Position numbers and translations under genes: made by a program. Of a stretch of DNA of 64,000 bases, positions 11,976 to 23,349 are shown in pieces. The stretch is from Typhlomys cinereus. Its lineage: Eukaryota > Chordata > Mammalia > Rodentia > Platacanthomyidae. The stretch lies in NCBI GenBank assembly GCA_023101885.1, contig JALPQD010000125.1:372001-436000 (forward strand). Reading direction: 5' to 3'. The notes under the pieces are model-generated. The model was not told the origin of the DNA. It saw only the letters and a program-made list of their open reading frames with translations, and did not search any database. Numbering within the stretch: position 1 is the stretch's first letter; every line of letters starts with the position of its first letter.

Positions 11976-12263
11976 GGGCTTGAGAGGTGGTTCAGGGGTT
12001 AAGCCTCCGCCTTGCAGGCGGAAGGTCCTGAGTTAGGATCCCAGATCCCACATATAGACGCCAGGCGGAAGCCTGGCGGCCTGCACCTCTGGTCCTGGTA
12101 GGGCGGAGCCTGTGAATCCCGGGGGCAGAAGGAGGTGGAGGCGTCCATGGTGGTTCGCGAATTTGTCCGTGGTTCTACACATACACAGACACACACGCAC
12201 GCGCACATACACACGCACATGCGCACAGTTGAATAAATAATAATAATAATAATTAAAAAAAAT
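11976..12263 (+). mobile_element. B2-like SINE, full length with exact TSD
   Basis: The head is GGGCTTGAGAGGTGGTTCAG. The GC-rich body is nearly identical to the 4451 copy, and the tail has CA/CG units and TTGAATAAATAATAATAATA. The 14-bp duplication AAATTTATAGGGAA is exact (11962-11975 and 12264-12277). Confidence 0.9.
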
Positions 12264-12304
12264 AAATTTATAGGGAAATTATGCTATTAAAATATTTTTA
12301 ACCC

Positions 12305-12575
12305 AAGGTTGGAGAGGTGGTTTTTTACCTCACAAGCAAAAGGACTTGAGTTTGGATCCTAGATCCCTTTTTTTAAATAACAGATAGAAATGGCTGTGGC
12401 CTCTACTTCTGACCCAGAGCTTGGAAAACCCCAGAACAAAGTAGTAAGGAGGTAGAGTAATCTAGGATGATTCCTCAAGTCACCTTTGGGCTTCCAGGAG
12501 TGCACACAATACTCTCTTCTACACATACATTCACACACATACACGCCCACACACATCTGAAAAAATTTTAAAGAT
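12305..12575 (+). mobile_element. B2-like SINE, older copy
   Basis: The copy has the head GGTTGGAGAGGTGG, then GACTTGAGTTTGGATCCTAG, a mid-region AGGAGGTAGAGTAATCTAGG and CACACATACACGCCCACAC near the end. It lies only about 40 bp after the younger copy and gives a tandem pair. Confidence 0.8.
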
Positions 12576-13644
12576 TTAAAACACGTTTGTAACTCAAGAT
12601 CAAAACAAGACCATTAGTTTAAAAAGGTTAGTCAATCTACTCAATAAAAAAAATGCTTAGAGATGAGTAAGCTATGCACCCTTATAAGTTATGGCTTGAG
12701 AACTCCCCAACATAGTCTACCCACAGAAGCATTTGCAGACTGCAGAGAAGGAAATCTCTGGAAACAGCTGGTAGTGAATGTCAGGATCAAACCAAGATTG
12801 TGTTGAGTATATGTTTCCCAAGAGTTCTGAACTATTGAGTGTTCATAGCCTTTAGAATACAGAAAATGCTCTAGCCCAAACTCCCTTGTTTTCTCAAGAG
12901 CTTTAGGACTGGAATGAAAAAAAGGAGGGAAATCAGAAGCTCCAGGAACATTCTTGTCTATAACCAGCAGCTGTTTTCATTCTTCGATATTGGTAGACAC
13001 TCCCTGAATTATGTATGTTTTTCTTTCTTCAACGCCAGTAAATATGCTCATTGCAACTAAATAAGATTTTGCAGTCCATTAGCCTGCAATGGACATAGCC
13101 TTTGGGTGTTTTTGAAAACTAAAATTAAAAGAAAAATGAGCAAGTAAGTGTGTTGATTAATGTATCTATGAAGATCTTACACATTTTAGAGCAAAATAAA
13201 TATGTGGTGAATTTGTAATGGTAACCTGTATTTCAAAACAACCAACATCAAGTTAATATTGTCTAAACCATTCTAAGGATGGAGACGATTAAGTCATGGA
13301 GAAACAATTTTCTTTGGTACATGGTACATTGATTGAAGCAACAACAGCTACAATCTGACCCAGCCAAGTAACAGTAATCACTAAGAAATCTTTCAAGAGT
13401 TTCAAAATTGTACCCAGTTTACTTAAAATAGGAATCATGTAATCTATATTTTTTTAAGGAATGGGTATGCTTCTGAAATCTGATTCTTTGCAAATCAAGC
13501 AAATCACGGAGGGAAGGGTTTGTGAACCTCATTTGCAGGTCATTGTGTTTTCCCATCTGAGCCATTGTGAGATCTCCGCCCCCACCCCATGTTTCTCCTA
13601 TTTCCTGTACAATAACAGTTCAGAGTACAGGTGGGCGAGGTAAC

Positions 13645-14123
13645 CAGCTCCGTCTGATCCTTTACTCCTAGTAGTCACATTCTTGCCTACATCCTGATCT
13701 TTTAGAAGTTTGTCTAGCCTCTCCCCACACTGAATGAGAGCTGGCCTACGTGAACTCACAAGGCATTCTGAAGTGACTATGTGAGCTGAGGGGCAAAGGA
13801 CATACAGGCATTGGAGCTTCTACCTTGGTTTCATCAACTGGTCATCTTAGAGGAAGCCAGAAGATTCTCAGACAGCCCCGTGGAGAGGACTCCTGGAGAG
13901 AACTTATGTGCACTCCATGTGAGTAAACTACCTTGGGAGTGAATCTGCCAACTCAGCTGGCACATGACTGTATCCTGAGAGATGCTAAGCCAGAGCCACC
14001 TAATAAAACCACTCCACAGTTCTTAATTCACAGAAACTAAGGTCTAACCAATAGTCACTGTTGCTTTAAGCTCCTAAGTGTTGGGATGGTTTGTTACATG
14101 GTCATGAATAACTAATACAGGAG
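13645..14123 (+). mobile_element. MLT1-type MaLR LTR, ancient
   Basis: Several MLT1 hallmarks occur in order: AGGAAGCCAGAAGATTC, GACAGCCCCGTGGAGAGG, CCATGTGAGTAAACTACCTT, GCCAGAGCCACCTAATAA, TTGCTTTAAGCTCCTAAGTG and GAATAACTAATACAGG at the end. It is a shared mammalian fossil and predates the rodent SINEs. Confidence 0.8.
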
Positions 14124-14169
14124 GTAAACATTAGCTAGAGTACTTTAACTAAAATACAGAGAAGCAAAA

Positions 14170-14290
14170 ATGGACACCAGGCTTGATAACACATGCCTAC
14201 AGTAAAATGTTGAGAAAGTTCAAGCAGGAAGGTTGCAAGTTTAAGGTCAACCTGGATTGCAGAGTCAGACACTGTCTCAAAACAATAGCA
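14170..14290 (+). mobile_element. B1-like SINE, degenerate
   Basis: The phrases CAGGCTTGATAACACATGCC, AAGCAGGAAGGTTGCAAGTT and CAACCTGGATTGCAGAGTCA, with GACACTGTCTCAAAACAA at the end, mark a B1 relic. Confidence 0.7.
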
Positions 14291-14586
14291 ACAAATAAAA
14301 CAGAGCAAAACAAAAATGTTGGAGTGACAAGTACAGTGTGGGTGTGGGGGAAGGAGCCCCACAGATGGTCTGTCCCTCTCTCTTCAAGCAACTTGGCTCA
14401 TCTCTGCCTTCATAAAGTTTGTCCTTCTTTTTATTGTGGGATGCGTTTGCACCAAACATCCCTTCCTGCCAGTTTCAATAAATCCAGAAAGAGGGGGCTG
14501 GAGAGATGACTCTGGGGTTAAGTCTCTGTCTTACAAGCAGAAGATCCTGAGTTCCGATCACAGGCACCATATAAAAATGCCAGACA

Positions 14587-14672
14587 GTAGGAGGGAGGGG
14601 AATGGGGTAACATCGAATTTGTATGAGTGGAAAAATTTAAAAATTAAAAAAAGAATCTTAACCTCTAAAAAA
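14587..14672 (+). mobile_element. 86-bp L1 3′ end inside a SINE
   Basis: GGAGGGAGGGGAATGG, then GAATTTGTATGAGTGGAAAA and an A-rich tail, is a very short L1 terminus. The flanking 14-bp direct repeat AAAAATGCCAGACA (14573-14586 and 14673-14686) is exact. Confidence 0.85.
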
Positions 14673-14775
14673 AAAAATGCCAGACAGAAATGGCTACGGC
14701 CTACACTTCTGGCCCTAGAAAGTAGAACCTGGGAAAATCCTGAGCAAAGCAAACAGGAGTTATAACAATCCAGGG

Positions 14776-15236
14776 TGTACTAGTCAGGTTCTCTAGAGAG
14801 GCAGAATCAACACAATGAATATGTAAATAGGAAATGTATTGAGGTGGCTTACAGATATGACCGAGATAGTCCAACGATGGCTGTCAGTAGCCACTCAGTC
14901 CAGTAGTCAAGTGGGTGATAGCTGAAGGCTGGAGGATCCTAGAGAGTCTTCAGTCTAGAAGAAGACTTGGATTGTTGGAAGACTAGAGGGTTGAAGAAGT
15001 GAAGAAACCAAGCAGCCAGAAGGAAGAGCGATTAGCACAGCTCCCAAGTGCTCTTCTCTTTGGTGGTTCCCTTTTATATGGTCCATTATTGGGCGGGTCC
15101 TATGAGATCTATGAAGGTTCTGATTGGGCGAGTATAATCCCTTCAGGTGTTCTCAGTTGATCTTTCCAGGTGTAGTCTCAGCTGATCTTAGTTAATACCA
15201 GGTATGTCAAGTTGACACCCAGGATTAACTATCACA
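14776..15236 (+). mobile_element. Solo LTR, 461 bp, MaLR/ERVL-like
   Basis: The element starts TGTACTAGTCAGGTTCTCTA and ends GGATTAACTATCACA, so it has TG...CA termini. It is flanked by the 5-bp duplication CAGGG (14771-14775 and 15237-15241). TG...CA ends with a 5-bp duplication fit class III ERVL/MaLR LTRs. No internal retroviral genes remain. Confidence 0.8.
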
Positions 15237-15439
15237 CAGGGTGATTCCTAAAGTCACCCTTGGTCCTCCACAGGCACACACAGTGCCCTCTGATACACTC
15301 AGACACACGAAATAATTTTTTAGCTTCATTTGAAAATTAGAGATATCAAGTGATTTCACTTTATTTCCTTCACTTTAAGCCAATCATGAAATATCACAGT
15401 GATTTTTAAGGAGAACAGAAGGAAAGTGGTATTCAGAAT

Positions 15440-16395
15440 CATCAGAGATGCAGGCAAGGCAGGCCTCACTGGGGCAGCTGGAGCTGCACCGACCACCCAG
15501 CCAGCAGGTAGGTGATGCTCCGAGAGGGGGGGAGCTGGTACGCAATGTCCTCCGCAGCCTCCAGCTTGCGCAGCTCCATCAAACCCTCCTTTGCGGTGCC
15601 CAGGGAGTAGCCATCAGCTCGGTGCCTTGGCGTCGCCCTGGGCAGAGATGATGGCTGCCTTCTTCTGCTGCTCCGCCTTTTACACCACAAATCTGGCCCT
15701 TTCTGCTTCTTGCCGAGCCACCTGTTTGGCTTCCACCGCCTCTGTGAGCTTCTCACCGAAGGTGAGACGTGTCAGGGACATGTGTCATCCAGGATGAGCC
15801 CGAAGGTGGCTGCTCGCTCCGAGAGCTCATCGCTCCTCTGTCTGGAGACCAGCTCTCTCCAGATGACCAGTTCTCCAGCATCCAAACAGCCACCGTGGAC
15901 TTGAGAACCTCAGTGGTGCTGGAGGACAGCACCCACTCGGCATAATTGGTTTCTGTAGGAAGCACCAAGAGAGGAGCAGGGAAGGAAAAGGGGGGAGCGG
16001 GAGGAGGGAGAGAGTAGGAAGGGGGAGAGAGTACAATGAGGGACAACAGGAGGGAAGGGAGGAGGGAAGAAGATAGGGGGTACCTATTGAGCTTGTAAAA
16101 CTAGGCCAAAAAAAAAAAAAAAAAGGGAATAAAAAAATGGGGAAAAAAAAGATAATTGGTTTCTGAACCCAAGGAATGAGAAAGCGGGTCCCTTCCCCTA
16201 CCACGATGTCCTGTACTCCATGGAATCAGTCAAAGATTATAGCTCTGGGGCCAGCATCCACGTCATATAAAGCGGAGTTCACCACGCCTCCTGCCTCGGC
16301 TAAGGCCGGGCCAAATTTGCCGGTGGACACAAACACTTTGGCAGCCATGTTCACTTCTGTTGCACCCATTCACACCTGTGCTCTCTGATTCCGCA
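15440..16395 (-). pseudogene. Processed PHB1 (prohibitin) pseudogene
   Basis: Read on the minus strand, an intronless prohibitin-1 sequence begins with ATG at 16346-16348 ([13 protein letters not shown]) and includes [17 protein letters not shown]. It resumes at [16 protein letters not shown] and ends with [15 protein letters not shown] and LLQLPQ-like residues, with a stop at 15466-15468. The functional protein is an inner-mitochondrial-membrane scaffold of about 272 residues. This copy lacks the internal part between roughly codons 79 and 140, has a nonsense codon at 15680-15682 (family Glu changed to stop), has frameshifts, and is split by an L1 tail at 15956-16151. Lack of introns and these lesions mark a dead retrocopy. 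The identification is by recall of the family sequence. Confidence 0.85.
15956..16151 (+). mobile_element. L1 3′ end inserted in the PHB pseudogene
   Basis: A polypurine L1 3′ UTR end, the terminus GGGGGTACCTATTGAGCTTG and a poly(A) sit between exact 14-bp duplications ATAATTGGTTTCTG (15942-15955 and 16152-16165). The duplicated bases encode the QKPI portion of prohibitin on the other strand, so the insertion is later than the retrocopy. Confidence 0.9.
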
Positions 16396-16413
16396 TGAAT
16401 TCCCCAGGAGAAT

Positions 16414-16591
16414 AAATTTATAAAGAAAAGAAGGAAAAGAGAAAAGAAAGGAAAAGAAAAGGGAAAAGAAAGGAAAGGAAAGGAGGAAAGGAAAGAAAAG
16501 GAAAGGAAAGGAAAGAAAAGAAAAGAAAAGAAAAGAAAAGAAAAGAAAAGAAAAGAAAAGAAAAGAAAAGAAAAGAAAAGAAAAGAAAAGA
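16414..16591 (+). repeat. (AAAAG)n pentanucleotide microsatellite
   Basis: Imperfect AAAGG/AAAAG units become a perfect AAAAG array at about 16515-16590. It lies just upstream of the pseudogene start and may derive from an A-rich sequence. Confidence 0.95.
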
Positions 16592-16744
16592 AACCCAGAG
16601 GGAGAATGGCTCCTACCAATTGTCACTGCCGATGCTCCAGTCCTGGTTATGTGCCGAGCCAACATTGCCACATCTCAGGGTCTCACCTTTTCTCAGGACT
16701 GAAGTGAAGAATGACTCCCAGTATCTTCTTGAAAATTAAAAAAA

Positions 16745-17008
16745 AAAAACAAAAAACCTATTTTATTTATTTATTTGTGTGTATCAGAGGGCACTGTGTG
16801 TCCCTGTGGGGAACAAGGGTGACTTGGGGAATCATTCTGGATTGCTTCTACATCCTTCTTGCTTCGCTCTGGGATTTCCCAGGCTCCGCCCACGAGGGCG
16901 GGAATTGCAGGCTGCCATCATTTCCACCTGGTGTTTTTATGTGTGATCTGAACTCAGGACCTACTGCTTGTGAGGCAGTCTTAACCTCTGAGCCATCTCT
17001 TTAGCCCT
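16745..17008 (-). mobile_element. B2-like SINE, inverted
   Basis: The right end reads CTCTGAGCCATCTCTTTAGC, the reverse complement of the family head. TGAACTCAGGACCTACTGCT, GGGATTTCCCAGGCTCCGCC and a T-rich left end complete an inverted copy. Confidence 0.85.
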
Positions 17009-17834
17009 CCCAGCATCTTCTTCTTCTTTTCTTTTTCCCTCCTAGCATCTTCTTAAATACTGTTCATGTCTTCCTTTATTTAGCCCTCACAACCCTATGA
17101 GGTGTATACCACTTTGCCTGTTTTCCCATAAAGATGCGAAGTACAAAATAGGCAGAATGACATCCCCAAGATGAATAGAAGTTGGAAACCTACCCTTTTT
17201 TGACTTCCAAGTCCATACTACCTGAAAAACAACAACCAAAAAACTCTTTCCAGTCCAAACAGTTGGAATTCAGAGGGAACCCAGTACATTTTGAAGAGGA
17301 CATGTTCTCACAGGTATTTCAATAGTGAAATGTAGCATGCATACAGAAAAGCAAATCAAACTTTTGCATATTGTTTTAAAACAAACGTGAATATGACAAG
17401 GTTAAGGTAGAGCTCGACTGATTCGTGCTTAGAAGTGATTTAATTCACTGTTAATGGGAAGGTATGGGTGCACCTTATGGGGAGAAGTGAAACAGTCTCA
17501 GAAAAAGAAGAGGGAGAGATAAATGTTCTTACTTTATCATTCTAACCCAAGCACAGAATTCACCACTTTCTAGCAAGACCAGACTGGGGCACAGGGACAA
17601 TCCTTTAAGAAACAAACAAAGGTCTCTTTGGTATGTATGGCCTATAAAATCAGCATAATGCTAAACATAATACAAAGGAAAATGGTACAAAATTCAGAGT
17701 TTGGAAAATGAATGTATTACAGCTTCTGCCCTGCAGCTGTAATTGCAATAAGCAGCAGTGGTTCCATAACAGAGATGTATAAACAAATGTAATGTAGAAA
17801 AGGGAAAAGAAAGATTAAAATGGATAAAAAAACC

Positions 17835-17940
17835 AAGCTGAATGTGGGAGAACACACCTGTAATTTCAGAACTCATGAGGCTAAGGCAGGAGAATGACAC
17901 CTTTAAAGGTAGCCTGGGTTACAGAGTAAGACCTTAAAAT
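17835..17940 (+). mobile_element. B1-like SINE, degenerate
   Basis: GAATGTGGGAGAACACACCT, AACTCATGAGGCTAAGGCAG and GCCTGGGTTACAGAGTAAGA follow the B1 order. Confidence 0.7.
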
Positions 17941-18947
17941 ATAATAATAAATGAACAGCTTAATCAAAGCACAAAGAAAAGCCCAAAACAATTGCTATTG
18001 GAATTTTTGTCAGTATTTAATGGTAAATCCCACCAAAAACTAAGAAGATTTTTGAAACCAAAAAAGGATGGAGTGGGTGGTTCATTCATTCCTCCATTAC
18101 CAGAGTCCATGAAGAACCAGTAGTGAGCTACCGATGGGAGCTATGGGATTCCCCTCTGCAGAGATCTTCTGGTAGACTTTGAAGCCTTATGCAATCAAAG
18201 CACTGCCAAGTTTGTTAAAGCAACTGGATGTTGGCCAGACTGCCACTCCGTTTAGTGCTGTGTAGACACAGACCTAAGCATGGGACGCTCCTATAAAGCA
18301 CTTAACATTATTTTTGGACTTGTCCTATCTCCCTTACTACTGAGTTTCTAAGTTCTTTGAGGGCAGTGTATCACATTGGTTTCTGAGCAACAAACTTTGT
18401 ACCCATTAAAGCTAGTTCCAACAGAAGGGATTATCGGCTTCAGATATTTGCAGAAGGAAAAGTCAGATTCATGGAGATTCTACAGCCAGTAGGCACAAAT
18501 ACCTGGTATATGATTTTGGCATAGTCTTCAGTATCACCACCATGTGTACAAGAGTTAGCTATTTTTTTCTCACTTGAAAATTAAGGGGCTGGAAAGGAAC
18601 AGAGAACAAATACTGAATAAGCCAAAATAACAGGAGTAATTTAAGTAGACACTCAACAATATGTCCAATGAAGATACCTAATATAGTTAGAAAAAAAAAA
18701 ATATATATATATATATCTTTTTCAAGTCTCTTCATACATACCTAGAGGTATCCAGTTGCTAATAAAATAAGCCAGCTTCAAAATAAAACTATTTCTCATT
18801 GTAATTATTGAATCTTTACCAACCTCCTCAAGGTTTAACTCATAGACCATCATCAAATTTTCATCTCTTTGTACAATAGAAAGGGAAAAAAAACAGTTTT
18901 TAGGTGTCCCTCCAGATAATGCAAAGCTCATTAAGAATATGCATCCT

Positions 18948-19085
18948 TGCCCTGTGTGGTGGCAAATTCCTGTAACTGGAGACATTGGGAAGCAGAGGTA
19001 AGAAACTTGTAAGTAAAAGATCAGTCTGGATTGTACATGGAGTTCAAACCATCCAATCCCAAAAGCCAAAGTTTGGGAATGTAGC
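18948..19085 (+). mobile_element. B1-like SINE, degenerate
   Basis: CCCTGTGTGGTGGCAAATTC, ACATTGGGAAGCAGAGGTAA and GATCAGTCTGGATTGTACAT match a decayed B1. An ID-like piece with CATGCCTGAGATCATAGGTT follows at about 19170-19225. Confidence 0.65.
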
Positions 19086-21633
19086 TTGGTGGTAGCTGGC
19101 TCTGAAGACTGTGCCAGAATCATACACAAGGTAGTTGTGCCTACTGGCTGTAGAGTCTCCACGAATCCTACCATTCCTTCTCCAAATACATGCCTGAGAT
19201 CATAGGTTTAATCCACAGCACTAAAAGAAGGAGAAAAAAATGCCTATTCTTCAAAAAGAATGCGTCTCAAAAAATAAGTGTCCCTGTATTGTTATAAGCT
19301 TGTTTTCAGCATTAAAAGTTACACTTCTTTAGTTTAGTTTTAACAAATGATCATCAAAAATATAATCTTCTATATGTCTTGGTCTCTTAGTTTTATTTAA
19401 AGTTACTATATACTTTTCTTATTCCTTTCTAATCATGAATTCAATTTTCATCAGCACTATTAACATTTGTGTCAAACTGGTAGGATGGAAAATTGAACAT
19501 ATTGACACCCAAATGCTGAATTCCCCGCTGAAGAAATGAACAATAGACCTTATCTATCATTTATATGGCTCATGTGTATATCCGTATATATTACAGACAT
19601 TTTTATTTAATTATTCAAGAATTGGCACATGAGATGCATTATCTAATCCCCTTGGGGCCTTCTACTGGCAAAAATAAAATCAAAGAGTGTGGCTACCAAA
19701 TGCATTTTTCTCTGTTTCTTACAATGGTAACCAGTGACTTTATTATCTCTCTATTGAAAAATATCATTATTTTTTAAATGTCTAAGTAAAACAGAAAATC
19801 ACTACAAAGAAAAAAATACAGATGAAATTCTACGTGCAAGAAACCATCAGTAGCACTAGTTAAAAATCTCCTTCTTGACATCTATATGCAAACACTTAGA
19901 GCTAGTAAGCATCAGTAAGCAACATCAGGTAAACCTCCCTCTTGACATCTGTATGCAAACACTCAGAGCTGAGGATTGATGATAAATAGTACAGTTAGTG
20001 TACAGCTATATTTATAACTTTATAAAACCAGGCACATGCTACACATGCTACTTTTAAATAATAATATTAAATTTATATTTACTTAAATTTAACAAGGGAA
20101 AGAAATAGATGAAACTAACAGATAAGGATTTCTTCCTCACTGAAAAAGAGGTCATTATTTAAAAAAAAAAAAAAAAAAAAAGCCTTCTAAGATAAGGGAG
20201 GAGTTACTTTAAAGTTTAGATTTTTTTTTAGCGACCCTGAAAGTTGTTTCGAATTTTATAAAACTGTCCCTCATAATCTTTATTAAAGAAGTCTTAAGCT
20301 AACTCTATTCTTCAGTACAAAGGATAACTATGTTTGATACTAAAACTGACCAGGTTCAGGATGGGAAAATGAGAAACCTTTATTCTTTTCATGTAATCCT
20401 GAGCTACTTTTTACACTGTGATACAGAGATGGGGCAGATACGGAGATCTTTGTTCATTTACAGAGTTCATTCACTTCCTTGGTGTATTATATCTTTCAAT
20501 TATTTGTATTTATATAGAATCAATTAAAGAAACCTATAACATTCTTTTTTTCAAAATCAAAGACCAAATCAAATATTACAAAAATTTCCATGACAGCAAC
20601 CATCAAAAGTTCACAGGTATGATTCATATATGGCAGACTCCAAGGCATCTTCAGAGTTCAAACACAATTGTTTTTTGAGTTTGCAGAGGAGTGATATGCT
20701 GCCAGAAAAACAGATCAATCCATTTGTGGGTGTGCTTTTATTTGCAGTCAAAACAGAAAAAGAAATTGGGTATCTTAGCAGGTTAAATTGCTTTTTAAGT
20801 CAGTTTAAGGTTTTTAGGGACAAATAGTATGCTATCCTTGTCCAAATGGAAAATACTATGGTTTTAATTTGTCCTTTGGAACTCATTTTATTTATTGACA
20901 TTGAATCTAGCTCTTTTAGATTTTTCATAAGCCCCCTATATACAGTCAACACACTTCCATGTATTTGAAACTACTTGTAAGGAAGGGTATAAACGTCTGT
21001 GTGTATGTGTACAGTAATCACTCATACAGTTAGCCTAATGCTAACACTACTTTAAAATAGGTCATAATCAGGAAATGTACAGTATTTTGTTTACCAAGAA
21101 CACTGAGGTATTGATAAGACCTCAAAGTGTCTTTTTTGAGTCAAATTTGTGTATCTTAACTTAAGAGCAAGTTTTCAAAAACCTGGAGTGAAAATAGTTA
21201 CAATTTTGTGTACAGTTGAGAAATTCACAACTCCCACTATTAAACACAGAGAAGATGTCTTTCTCTTCCTGGACCTACAATAAGATCTGTGCCTCAGTTT
21301 GTTTACCCTTCCTGAAAAATTCAACTTCAAAAATCAAACTAATAGTGAAAAAATAGAAAATGGGAATTTATTCAGTATGGCCATATTGAGAAGAAGGGTA
21401 TCCAATGTCTGAGTTCATCTCCAGAGTCTAATTATGAGAGCAAAGTTTAAACAGAAGACAAAAGATATCCATAAGGAGGCAGTCTTGTTTGAGCTCTGGT
21501 TCCACCCGCTGTTGACTGGTTCCAATCTTTGCTGCAAGGTGTCCAACAAGTTGTCAGAGCTGTGTGAAATTTCTTTCAGGAAGATAAATTCCTCCTCTGT
21601 CAACCAGATCTGGCAAAATTTCAGTACTATAAG

Positions 21634-21639
<6 letters not shown>

Positions 21640-21703
<64 letters not shown>
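21640..21703. repeat. (CT)n dinucleotide repeat
   Basis: A nearly perfect CT run of about 64 bp. Confidence 0.95.
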
Positions 21704-21707
<4 letters not shown>

Positions 21708-21929
21708 AATGTGAAATCCCTGGGGAAATTCCAATGTTCTCAAGCTTCATTGTTTTGATAGTCTGATGGGGGAAAGTATTCCTTTAGAATCTTAGTCCAT
21801 TAAGACAGGATTGGGGGAGGGCACAAGCATTCCCATGGAATCTCTATGCTGTCCAGTGAAATTTGTGCATCAATAAAGTTAAGAATACGGTTCATTTTTA
21901 CCATTTTAATTTCGTTTACAAACTGTAGT

Positions 21930-22210
21930 GACTGGAATGGAGAGATGACTAGGAGTTAAGACTCTGCCTTTATAAGCAGATTATAAGCAGAAGATTCTCA
22001 GTTCAGATCCCAGATCCCACATAAAAAACAATAGGTGGAAATGGCAGACAACCGCCCTGGTGGACAGAGCCTGGGAAACCCAAGATGAAAAAGGAAGTAG
22101 AAGCAATCCAGGATGATTCCTGAAGTCACCCTTGGGCCTCCATAGGGACACACAAGTGTTTTCTGATACATATAGGTGCACACACACACACACATACACA
22201 CACACAAAAA
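21930..22210 (+). mobile_element. B2-like SINE, diverged
   Basis: GACTGGAATGGAGAGATGAC, AAGATTCTCAGTTCAGATCC, AGAAGCAATCCAGGATGATT and a terminal CA repeat define the copy. A short internal duplication (ATAAGCAGATTATAAGCAG) occurs in the head. Confidence 0.8.
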
Positions 22211-22594
22211 TGAATACGGTTTTTAAAAAAGAAGTGTAGAAATAAAAAAAAAAAAAACTATAGTGAGCAACTCTATTTTTTTAAAAAGACAAGTTCAATC
22301 CTGGGAGTCCCACAATGCAGGAAGCCCATGTAAATAATTTCTAATTTATTACACTTGATCCCCAAAATACCACGTATTGCAAACTCATTGTTATTGTTGT
22401 TATTGTTTGGATAGAAGAAAATTTAATCAAAATGTGGTATATTTATCTTTTCTGCGTTGCCTGAAGTGATTTTATATACTAGAAGCAATATTTATTGCTT
22501 TGACATTCCTTTCATCTTTTATTTCTCTCATTTTTCTGAATTCAATGAGTACTCATTGCATTCTTTCAGTATTATTTTAGCTTTCTGTTAGGTT

Positions 22595-23080
22595 TCAAGT
22601 TACATGAGACAATGAGCTTAAAAAGAAGAAAGGTTTATTTTGCCTCACAGTTTTTGATATTTCAGTCCACTGGTTTGACTGGCCCCATTTCTTTGGGGTT
22701 GTGGCAATGCGATATGTCATGTAGGAGCATATGATGGAACAGAATCTCACCTTATATCCAAGACATGAAAGGGCCCCAGGTCCACAATCACCTTCACAGG
22801 CACATCCTCAGTGAAGGCAGGAATTGCCATGAGATGAAGACTAGAGATTAAGGAAACCAACAGGCATCAGTTACATAGCTGAATGAGAGGTGATAAAGCC
22901 TGAGTCAGTGGAGGAAGAAACTTAGGAGACATTGTGAAAGGGAATTGTGACAGGGCCTAGTAAAGACTACTAGAAAGGAGAAGAGATCTAATTATCCACA
23001 TCTCTTACATCTCGAAGGAAGAGGATGGATTCAGTTTCCTTGCTATTCTGAAAGTTATGAACAATAAGGTATAATATTAA
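22595..23080 (+). mobile_element. MaLR-like LTR fragment (probable)
   Basis: AGAAAGGTTTATTTTGCCTC followed by ACAGTTTTTGATATTTCAGT and a CCATTTCTTTGGGG...GTGGCAATG run resembles LTR sequences common in rodent genomes. The boundaries and family are uncertain. Confidence 0.45.
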
Positions 23081-23101
23081 AGACAAAGAATTAGATAATC
23101 A

Positions 23102-23276
23102 GGGATAGAGAGAGGGTTAAGGGGCTAAGTCTTTGCCTGGAAAACAGAAGGACCTGAGTTCAGATCCTAGAAAACAAAGCTTCCCAGAGAAAAGCAATAA
23201 GGAGGTAGAGCAATGCAGAATGACCCAAAATCACTATTGGACCTTCACAGCCATATAAAGTGCCCTCTTCTACACA

Positions 23277-23314
<38 letters not shown>

Positions 23315-23345
23315 AAGTCCACACCAGCACTATACACACACAAAA
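23102..23345 (+). mobile_element. B2-like SINE, diverged
   Basis: AGGACCTGAGTTCAGATCCT, AGGAGGTAGAGCAATGCAGA and TCACTATTGGACCTTCACAG lead to a CA repeat at 23277-23312. Confidence 0.8.
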
Positions 23346-23349
23346 AAAG

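Larger units (their letters stand above)
14494..15312 (+). mobile_element. B2-like SINE interrupted by two later insertions
   Basis: The SINE head is at 14494-14586 and its middle at 14673-14775. Its tail (GTGATTCCTAAAGTCACCCT onward) is at about 15237-15312. The gaps hold an L1 tail (14587-14672) and a solo LTR (14776-15236), each with its own target-site duplication. The three SINE pieces read continuously once the insertions are ignored. Confidence 0.85.
17010..21630. other. Intergenic, mostly unassigned
   Basis: I see no gene. B1-like relics lie at about 17835-17940 and 18950-19080. There are short A/T runs at 18700-18716 and 20159-20182. A repeated phrase (CTCCTTCTTGACATCTATATGC at 19868 and CTCCCTCTTGACATCTGTATGC at 19935, given here in words as a near-identical 22-mer 68 bp apart) forms a small local duplication. 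The rest is AT-rich unique sequence. Confidence 0.4.
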
